Positions 1 through 5,594 of a stretch of 5,594 bases of DNA are shown one piece after another (the first letter of the stretch is position 1; every line of letters begins with the position of its first letter). The position numbers and the translations under genes were made by a program. Under the pieces are notes generated by a model that ran no database searches, was not told the DNA's origin, and worked only from the letters and a program-made list of their open reading frames with translations. The stretch covers positions 1-5,594 of the forward strand of contig JAQTRT010000209.1 in the NCBI GenBank assembly GCA_028711675.1, in the 5' to 3' direction. The stretch comes from a bacterium (GTDB lineage: Bacteria; Spirochaetota; JAHITG01).

Positions 1-1890
1 ATGAAACCCGTGCCCGGTTCCATTGTCGTGGCTCCCGCGAACGGGACTACGAATGTGAACATAACGACCTTGGTGGAAGCTGTCTTTGCCACGAACCTGA
101 ATTCATCAACCATCAATGACTCCACTTTTTATATCACAAGAGGGACCAACAAGATCTCGGGTTCCCGTGTTTATGAGGATGTGAATAAGAAGATCATATT
201 CACGCCGGCCAATATCCTCTCAGCCAACACGGTCTATACGGCTCATTGTACGACCAATATCAAGACCGTCAACAATACAAGCCTTGCCAGTAATAAAAAA
301 TGGTGGTTTAAGACCATCGGGCCCCTGTCCGATCCAACCAATTTGACCCCTGCCTTTAGCAGTACCAATGCGCCCTTGAGCAGTCTCCAGATAAAAGCTG
401 TTTTTAAGACCAATATCAATTCCGGAACGCTCAATCCCTCCACTTATTACGTGAAACCGCGGGGAGGGGTCATTATTTCAGGCTATTACAGCTCTTCCGG
501 CAAGATCATCCAGTTCGTGCCTGACTCGCTGCTGAGCCAGAATACGTATTATACGGCTATAGTGACCACAGGATTGAAATCGACCAACAGTACCTCCCTG
601 ACAAATAATTACCGCTGGATATTCAGGACCATGCGGCCTCTGGAAAATCCTACGAATACCTTTCCCGCAGTAAACGGGACTAACGCGCCTCTGCTCAGTA
701 TACAGATACGGGCCGCGTTCAGGACCAATATGAACCTGACCACTTTAAACGCCTCGACGTTCTATGTGAAGCCGAACCATGGAACGGCCATTTCAGGATA
801 TTACAGCGTTGCGGGAAAGGCCGTTCAGTTCATACCGGATACCGCCCTGAGCCAGAATACGTATTATACGGCTGTAGTGACCACAGGACTGAAGTCGACC
901 AACAGCACGTCCCTGACCAACTCTTATAAATGGGTCTTCAAGACTCTGCGGCCCATGGAAAATCCCACCAATATTTCACCCGGGAACAGTATTACCAATG
1001 TCGGTCTGATCAACGCACTAATCAGGGCCGCCTTCCGGACCAATGTTAATCCTTCCACCCTTAACGCGTCTACTTTTTACGTGAAACCGCGGGGAGGCGC
1101 TAATTTATCGGGTTATTATAATGCTTTTGGTAAAGCCGTGCAATTCCAGCCCGACTCGCGTTTATCGCAAAATACATGGTATACATCATGTATCACATCA
1201 AGCCTGAAGTTCACCAACGGAACATCCATGTCCAATAAATATCTCTGGATTTTTAAAACGATACCGCCCTTAAGCGGACCTACCAATACATTCCCTGTTA
1301 CCGGCAGCACGAATGTTCCTCTCGTGAACATACAGCTTACGGCTGTGTTCAAGACCAATATCGATTCAAGTACGGTCAACCTTTCCACTTTTTATCTTAA
1401 ACCCAGGACCGGACCTATTATATCCGGAAGCCACTCCCTGGCCGGAAAGATGATCCGGTTCATCCCGGACAGGCCTCTGAACCAGAATACGTTTTACACG
1501 ACCATTATCACAACAGACCTGAAGGCTACCAACGGTTCCTGGCTGGTTAGTGATTATAAATGGAACTTTAAGACCCTGCGGCCCCTGGATGATCCCACCA
1601 ACATCCTGCCCGGCCTGAATGCCACCAATATCCCGCTGATCAACGTGCAGATCAAGGCTATATTCAGAACGAACATCAACGGAAGCACGCTTAATTCGTC
1701 CACGTTCAGGCTTGTATCGGAAGGCGGGAATACAGTGACCGGGAACTATACGGCACTGGGCCGGACCATTACCCTTACCCCGGCCGATCCCCTGGCCCAT
1801 AACACAACTTATACTTCGGTCATTTCCACGAATATTAAGTCCACGAACGGAAATGCCCTGGTGGCTGATTATAAATGGTCTTTCAGGACC
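1..1890 (+). repeat. Six 315-bp coding repeats (Ig modules 1-6)
   Basis: The units are 1-315, 316-630, 631-945, 946-1260, 1261-1575 and 1576-1890, each encoding 105 residues. In units 2-6 the landmarks fall at exact 105-residue steps: PTN (113, 218, 323, 428, 533), strand Phe (135, 240, 345, 450, 555), the ST of STFY (147, 252, 357, 462, 567), the x-P of F-x-P (174 ... 594) and the closing Trp (206 ... 626). Unit 1 has the same total length but is one residue short before its STFY and one longer after it. This looks like expansion by in-frame duplication of one Ig module; the repeats probably continue upstream of the window. Confidence 0.92.
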
Positions 1891-3897
1891 ATGCCCTGTA
1901 TACCGCTCCCGGCTATTGTCCAGTTATCACCCCTTGCCAATGTAACCAATGCCGGGGTGGGCGCATCGCCTTTTATCCGGTTCACGAATACCTATCCTGT
2001 CAGTGCCGGGACGGTCAATATGCTTAATATGCGGGTGACCAATCTCACGTCGCCTTTAAAAAAGATATACGGCAATGTGAGCTTTGACGGGGGACAGAAT
2101 AAACTTACGTTCACGACTTCCTCCACGCTGGACCAGGGCAACTGGTACAGGGTTATTGTCACCACCAATATCAAGACAACATACGGGACATCCCTGCTGA
2201 CGAATTTTTCATGGGAATTCAAGACAACCGCGCCTTATCCTTATGATATTGCCTCTTATTCACCCACGAACAGCACCACGAACGTGGCTTTAAACACGAT
2301 CATATCAGTGACCTTCTATACCGATATAGATGGTCTCACGGTCTCTGCCTCCACATTTTATGTCCAGGATACCAACGGGAATGCCCTGGGCGGAGTAAGG
2401 GCTACGGCAGGAAAGACCGTTACATTCACGCCGAGCGGCGGAACCTTTGACCAGGATATGACCTATACCGTCACTATCCCCAATAAAGCCCTGAAATATT
2501 CGACCGGCATCTATGTGGTGGCCGGAAAGACATGGGCATTTAAAACGGCAAAACCTTTTTCCGATCCCACGAACGTTTCACCGGCTAACGGCGCAACGAA
2601 TATATCCCTGACCGGGACTGTCATCAGGGCTTCTTTTGTCACCAACATCAATACCGGGACCCTGCTTCCTTCCACTTTCTATGTCATGACAAAAGAAGGA
2701 TATATGGTCAGCGGCAGTCTGGGCGCTGTTTCCGGGAATAAGGTGATACAATTCTCTCCATCAGGCCTCCTCTCCCAGAACACGTATTACACGGCTGTCA
2801 TCACGACAGACCTGAAATCCGTGTACGGCACTTCGGTTGCTTATGACTATAAATGGTGGTTCAGGACCCTGCCGCCTATCGGCCTGCCCAGCCAGATCTA
2901 TCCCATACCCGGCCAGAAGAACACGCCTATCAGTATCGAGATCTATGCCAGGTTCAATACCGCGCTTGATCCAGGCACGTGCACCAAGGATAATTTCCGC
3001 CTCCTGAAAGGGGACCTTCCGGTGAACGGGGACGTGACATACGATGCCACGGAGATGAAGATCAAGCTGCAGCCCAAGGCGGCGTTGGATTCGGAGAGCA
3101 CCTATACGGTCATCCTGACAAAGGACGTAAGGACAACGACCGGGGTCTCCATGAGCAGCGACTATGAATGGACATTTGAAACAGGGAAGATACTGGGAAA
3201 GAAGGGAGGGAAGATCTCGAGCTCGGACGGTATCCTGGACCTGACCGTTCCGCTTCACGCCCTTTCCGAGAATAATGTTCTTACCATAGATCAGCTTTCC
3301 TGCAGCGATATGACCAATATCGGCGCGAACCTGAAATCCACGTGCCTGGGTTACGAGCTGGGACCGGTGGATTATAAATTGAAGAAACCCGTTACCATCA
3401 GGATCAATTATTCGTCCCTGAGCCTGGCCCTGTTCACAGAGGATAAATTCACGGTTTTCCACGGTATCAGCGGGATCTGGAGCAGGCTGGGAGGGACCCT
3501 GGATAAGACCGCGCACGTCATCACGGCCAGTTCGTCGAAGATGGGAAAATTCGCTCTGGTCGAAGACAGTAATGCCTATGCCGAGGAATTCACCATTGAC
3601 AAGATCGAACTTCAGCCCAGGGTCTTCTCGCCCAGGAATTTCGACAGTGTGACCATCGCGTTCGAGCTGAAGAAAGCGTGCCAGTACAGCGTGAGGATCT
3701 TCGACATGTCGGAACGTCTCGTGAAAGTGCTCTGTGAGAACAAACAGGGAACGTACGGCAATAACAGTGAATTATGGAACGGCAAGGATGAGAACGGCAA
3801 GCTCCAGCCGGACGGGATGTTCATTGTCTCGATCGAGATCAAGGACGGATCCAAAAAATTGGTGAAAGTAAAGCCGCTTGTACTGATGAAGAAATAA
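1..3897 (+). CDS. Giant tandem Ig-like (SbsA/Big_5-type) surface protein with ZU5-like and FlgD/T9SS-type C-terminal domains, 5'-partial
   Basis: Probably a secreted or surface-anchored stalk or adhesin; no enzymatic motif is visible. Residues 1-1061 are ten tandem Ig-like modules ending at W-x-F-K/R/E-T (W101, W206, W311, W416, W521, W626, W738, W845, W952, W1057; units 1 and 9 read WWF). Each follows the SbsA Ig-like pattern: P-T-N linker, TN-x-PL, x-A-x-F strand, STFY, F-x-P, NTxYT, WxFKT. Residues 1064-1189 resemble a ZU5-type beta domain (GGKISSSDGILDLTVP start). Residues 1201-1298 match the FlgD-like Ig domain used as a type IX sorting domain: VFSP, VRIFDMSERLVKVL, LWNGKDENGK, PDGMF, then a lysine-rich end. 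The protein is rich in Thr, Asn and Ser. It lacks a signal peptide, and Met1 sits in the repeat linker (compare M211 after FRT), so the true start lies upstream. The next gene starts 45 bases downstream. The domain calls are recognition by eye; the adhesin or stalk role is inferred. Confidence 0.9.
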   Translation: MKPVPGSIVVAPANGTTNVNITTLVEAVFATNLNSSTINDSTFYITRGTNKISGSRVYEDVNKKIIFTPANILSANTVYTAHCTTNIKTVNNTSLASNKKWWFKTIGPLSDPTNLTPAFSSTNAPLSSLQIKAVFKTNINSGTLNPSTYYVKPRGGVIISGYYSSSGKIIQFVPDSLLSQNTYYTAIVTTGLKSTNSTSLTNNYRWIFRTMRPLENPTNTFPAVNGTNAPLLSIQIRAAFRTNMNLTTLNASTFYVKPNHGTAISGYYSVAGKAVQFIPDTALSQNTYYTAVVTTGLKSTNSTSLTNSYKWVFKTLRPMENPTNISPGNSITNVGLINALIRAAFRTNVNPSTLNASTFYVKPRGGANLSGYYNAFGKAVQFQPDSRLSQNTWYTSCITSSLKFTNGTSMSNKYLWIFKTIPPLSGPTNTFPVTGSTNVPLVNIQLTAVFKTNIDSSTVNLSTFYLKPRTGPIISGSHSLAGKMIRFIPDRPLNQNTFYTTIITTDLKATNGSWLVSDYKWNFKTLRPLDDPTNILPGLNATNIPLINVQIKAIFRTNINGSTLNSSTFRLVSEGGNTVTGNYTALGRTITLTPADPLAHNTTYTSVISTNIKSTNGNALVADYKWSFRTMPCIPLPAIVQLSPLANVTNAGVGASPFIRFTNTYPVSAGTVNMLNMRVTNLTSPLKKIYGNVSFDGGQNKLTFTTSSTLDQGNWYRVIVTTNIKTTYGTSLLTNFSWEFKTTAPYPYDIASYSPTNSTTNVALNTIISVTFYTDIDGLTVSASTFYVQDTNGNALGGVRATAGKTVTFTPSGGTFDQDMTYTVTIPNKALKYSTGIYVVAGKTWAFKTAKPFSDPTNVSPANGATNISLTGTVIRASFVTNINTGTLLPSTFYVMTKEGYMVSGSLGAVSGNKVIQFSPSGLLSQNTYYTAVITTDLKSVYGTSVAYDYKWWFRTLPPIGLPSQIYPIPGQKNTPISIEIYARFNTALDPGTCTKDNFRLLKGDLPVNGDVTYDATEMKIKLQPKAALDSESTYTVILTKDVRTTTGVSMSSDYEWTFETGKILGKKGGKISSSDGILDLTVPLHALSENNVLTIDQLSCSDMTNIGANLKSTCLGYELGPVDYKLKKPVTIRINYSSLSLALFTEDKFTVFHGISGIWSRLGGTLDKTAHVITASSSKMGKFALVEDSNAYAEEFTIDKIELQPRVFSPRNFDSVTIAFELKKACQYSVRIFDMSERLVKVLCENKQGTYGNNSELWNGKDENGKLQPDGMFIVSIEIKDGSKKLVKVKPLVLMKK
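532..917 (+). repeat. Near-identical 71-bp block shared by Ig modules 2 and 3
   Basis: Bases 532-602 and 847-917, exactly 315 bases apart, differ at 5 of 71 positions by hand alignment; four of the five are silent and one changes Ile to Val. The whole modules are about two thirds identical in protein (70 of 105 by hand count), so this block is much better conserved than the rest. It points to recent duplication or gene conversion between neighbouring units. The block encodes the LSQNTYYTA to SLTN stretch. Confidence 0.85.
1891..3183 (+). repeat. Four diverged Ig-module repeats (modules 7-10)
   Basis: Units 1891-2226, 2227-2547, 2548-2868 and 2869-3183 encode 112, 107, 107 and 105 residues. 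They keep the closing WxF-K/R/E-T strand and the mid-domain F-T/S-P or similar strand but have lost the strict period. Unit 9 (residues 850-956) is the closest to the first six, with DPTN, STFYV and LSQNTYYTAVITTDLKS. Unit 7 is the most divergent and carries a Cys (C633). Unit 10 looks most like ordinary bacterial SbsA Ig domains, with F-N-x-ALDP in place of F-x-TN. The pattern suggests older modules near the C-terminus and younger copies toward the N-terminus. Confidence 0.82.
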
Positions 3898-3930
3898 AAA
3901 GAGAAAGAAGGCTCCGGTGAATCATTGAGA

Positions 3931-3942
3931 AGAGGTGCAGAG
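3931..3942 (+). promoter_or_regulatory. Shine-Dalgarno site of the barrel gene, in the 45-bp spacer
   Basis: AGAGGTG at 3931-3937 is followed by five bases and then ATG at 3943. This decides the start in favour of that ATG over an in-frame TTG at 3925, which would lie upstream of the site. The rest of the spacer (3898-3930) is purine-rich, with no convincing hairpin plus T-run and no obvious promoter, which fits cotranscription with the upstream Ig-repeat gene. Confidence 0.75.
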
Positions 3943-5594
3943 ATGAAGAAATTTTTGTTATTGATGCTTTTATGGCCTGTACTTTCCTATTCAAAAATAT
4001 ACGAACACCAGGAACCCTTTACAGGCGCCAGGCCTCTGGGCATGGGTTCCGCTTTCATCGCTGTTTCGGATGATTCCAGCGCTGTGTCTTATAATCCGGC
4101 CGGACTGGCCGGGATCAAATACAGCCAGATAGGATGGATGTATTCCCCTGTTTATATTTCCGGTTTTTTCCGCAGTTACGCCAATTTTGTCCTGCCTCTG
4201 GGCCGTTTCTACGTCATCGGCCTGGACTGGTACCACACCGGGTATGACGATACGGAGAACGGCGCGTACGGCGTGCCGGAGCTTTCCTACAGCGAAGGGA
4301 AAGTGAACGCCGGTTTCGGCACAAGGCTGGCCAACAAGCTCTTCATGGGTTTCACGCTGAAAGTGCTGTACATGTCGGCAGCCATGGACGGGGAGACGCA
4401 GGGCAGAGGCACCGGATATAACCTCAATCTCGGATTGCTGTACCAGCTGAACGAAAAGCTCAGGCTGGGATTGACCGGCAATAACCTGATCCCTTCGTTC
4501 ACGGATACGAAGAAGTGGGGCATGACGATCAGATACGAGAATGGGACAGAGAATATGAAATATGAACCTTCCATCAGGCTGGGCGCGGCTTATTCACCGG
4601 TCAAGAACCTGAACCTGGCCCTGGACCTGCTGGACCCGCTCTGTTTCGGAGCTGAGTACTGGTTCTTCAGTTTCTTGGGCCTGAGGGGAGGGACAAAATA
4701 CAGCATGCTGAACTCTAATATAACCCTGACGGGAGGCATCTCCTTCCGGTACTGGATCGGCCAGCTCGACTACGCGCTGAATTATAATTCCGCCCTGAAC
4801 CTGGTGCATAATTTCGGGTTTTCGGCCGTGTGGGGCTATCAGGCTTATCTCATCGACGTGGTGAGCGTGGATATGCAGGGGATCTTTCCTTCCATATACA
4901 AGAGCTATGCCCAGAAGGACGTGGTCCGGATCAAGCTGAAGAACAAATCACAAAAACCCCTGCAGGCCAAAGTGGGATTCGAGGCGGAAAAGATCATGAA
5001 AGCGCCGACTGAAAAAAAGATATTCCTGAAGCCCAACGTCATCTCCGAGATCGTACTGCCTGTCGTGTTCAGCGAGGACATCACCGAGACCAGGGATGAT
5101 TCGGTCGTATCCGGCAATGTCATCCTGTCCTACAGGGTGGAGGACCGCGAGAGCAAGGACGTGAACGCCCAGAAGTTCACGCTGTACAGCCGGAACGCCA
5201 TGGTGTGGGACGACATGGACAAGATCGCCAGTTTCGTCACACCCCAGGACGAGAAGGTCATCGAGTTTACCCGTTATATTCTGCAGAGTTATAAGGCGGC
5301 AGGAAGCTATATCGTCAGCAAGAATTTCCACAGAGCCATGCTGATGTTCAACGCCCTGGGCACGATGGGCGTCACGTACGTTCCGGACCCGAACAATCCT
5401 TTCGCCACTTCCAGCCAGAACATCGATTATATCCAGTTCCCGCAGGAGACACTGAATATGAAGACCGGCGACTGCGATGACTGTACGGTGCTGTACTGCG
5501 CACTTCTGGAGAGCATCGGTATAAGGACAGCGGCCCTTATCACATCCGACCATATTTTCATGATGTTCGATTCAGGCGTACTGCCTGAGGAAGC
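3943..5594 (+). CDS. PorV/PorQ-like outer-membrane beta-barrel fused to a transglutaminase-like cysteine domain, 3'-partial
   Basis: The reading frame stays open from ATG 3943 to the window end (550 full codons). Residues 1-17 (MKKFLLLMLLWPVLSYS) are a Sec signal peptide, with likely cleavage after S-Y-S. Residues 27-55 carry the PorV/PorQ hallmark: TGARPLGMGSAFIAVSDDSS, then NPAGLAG, followed by amphipathic strands and family-like blocks (LGLTGNNL 175-182, RLGAAYSP 212-219, LALDLLD 225-231, GAEYW 236-240, LRGG 247-250), so a barrel of about 19-306. Residues 325-415 are an Ig-like beta region, then RNAMVWDD (417-424) and FVTPQD (431-436). A helical segment (about 439-475) leads to IDYIQFPQETL and KTGDCDDCTVLYCALLESIG, a transglutaminase/papain-fold nucleophile motif with C511; H537 in DHIFMMFD is the likely catalytic His. 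D543 or a residue past the window may complete a triad. The barrel should sit in the outer membrane; which side the Cys domain faces is unknown. It could be a PorV-type export shuttle with a processing domain or only a structural fusion. Confidence 0.88.
   Translation, partial: MKKFLLLMLLWPVLSYSKIYEHQEPFTGARPLGMGSAFIAVSDDSSAVSYNPAGLAGIKYSQIGWMYSPVYISGFFRSYANFVLPLGRFYVIGLDWYHTGYDDTENGAYGVPELSYSEGKVNAGFGTRLANKLFMGFTLKVLYMSAAMDGETQGRGTGYNLNLGLLYQLNEKLRLGLTGNNLIPSFTDTKKWGMTIRYENGTENMKYEPSIRLGAAYSPVKNLNLALDLLDPLCFGAEYWFFSFLGLRGGTKYSMLNSNITLTGGISFRYWIGQLDYALNYNSALNLVHNFGFSAVWGYQAYLIDVVSVDMQGIFPSIYKSYAQKDVVRIKLKNKSQKPLQAKVGFEAEKIMKAPTEKKIFLKPNVISEIVLPVVFSEDITETRDDSVVSGNVILSYRVEDRESKDVNAQKFTLYSRNAMVWDDMDKIASFVTPQDEKVIEFTRYILQSYKAAGSYIVSKNFHRAMLMFNALGTMGVTYVPDPNNPFATSSQNIDYIQFPQETLNMKTGDCDDCTVLYCALLESIGIRTAALITSDHIFMMFDSGVLPEE

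Noticed and set aside
1366..1800. 144-codon open frame on the minus strand
   Set aside because: Antisense to Ig modules 5 and 6; no domain, no plausible start signal, and explained by the repeat codon pattern.
1..1890. 315-base periodicity as a CRISPR-like or non-coding satellite array
   Set aside because: The period is a multiple of three, the frame is open throughout, and the units translate into conserved Ig-like modules, so it is a coding repeat.
2761..3516. 251-codon open frame on the minus strand
   Set aside because: It lies wholly inside the Ig-repeat gene, opposite its clearly conserved domains. The translation is Arg/Gly/Gln/Asp-rich without recognisable domains, as expected of an antisense shadow of G/C-ending codons.
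3925..3927. TTG as an alternative in-frame start of the barrel gene
   Set aside because: It lies upstream of the AGAGGTG site and would add residues before a well-formed signal peptide; ATG 3943 has the proper spacing.
3898..3942. Transcription terminator between the two genes
   Set aside because: No stable inverted repeat and no T-run are visible; the spacer is short and purine-rich.
4830..5012. 60-codon plus-strand frame inside the barrel gene
   Set aside because: It is out of frame with the long barrel gene and has no ribosome binding site or recognisable protein character.
4948..5553. 201-codon open frame on the minus strand
   Set aside because: It is antisense to the Ig-like and transglutaminase-like parts of the barrel gene, whose motifs (FVTPQD, GDCDD, DH) are on the plus strand. 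The antisense product shows no recognised domain.

Overview
The window holds two co-directional protein-coding genes on the + strand, both cut by the window edges and separated by only 45 bases. There is no RNA gene, CRISPR array, insertion sequence or replication feature that I can support. Everything points to the cell envelope of a Gram-negative-type bacterium: a very long secreted or surface Ig-repeat protein followed by a signal-peptide-bearing outer-membrane beta-barrel. The combination of SbsA-type Ig repeats, a FlgD-like C-terminal domain and a PorV/PorQ-type barrel is typical of the FCB group (Bacteroidota, Chlorobi, Fibrobacterota) and of poorly cultured lineages such as Elusimicrobiota, Omnitrophota and related candidate phyla. 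No taxonomic marker gene is present, so the assignment is only an inference.

Bases 1-3897 encode at least 1298 residues. The first ten domains (residues 1-1061) are tandem SbsA-type Ig-like modules, each ending in a W-x-F-[KR/E]-T strand. Modules 2 to 6 keep an exact 105-residue (315-base) period with no indels at the landmarks I checked. Modules 7 to 10 are more diverged and 105-112 residues long. A ZU5-like beta domain (about 1064-1189) and a FlgD/T9SS-type Ig-like C-terminal domain (about 1201-1298) follow. The first Met aligns with an internal linker position of the repeats and no signal peptide is present, so the real gene almost certainly begins upstream of the window.

Bases 3898-3942 are a purine-rich spacer with a good Shine-Dalgarno (AGAGGTG) and no terminator, so the two genes probably share a transcript. 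Bases 3943-5594 encode the second protein (550 complete codons, open at the window end). It has a signal peptide, a PorV/PorQ-like outer-membrane barrel (about 19-306), an Ig-like beta region (about 325-415), a short RNAMVWDD / FVTPQD connector, and a transglutaminase-like cysteine domain with a GDCDD nucleophile motif (C511) and a DH motif (H537).

The most interesting idea is how the two genes may work together. The first product looks like an exported cargo with a type IX-style C-terminal sorting domain. The second looks like a PorV-type shuttle barrel that carries its own papain/transglutaminase-fold domain in the same chain. This is reminiscent of the PorV-PorU shuttle/sortase partnership of the type IX system, with a different cysteine enzyme fold fused in cis. 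That functional reading is a hypothesis; the domain architecture itself is read directly from the translated sequence.
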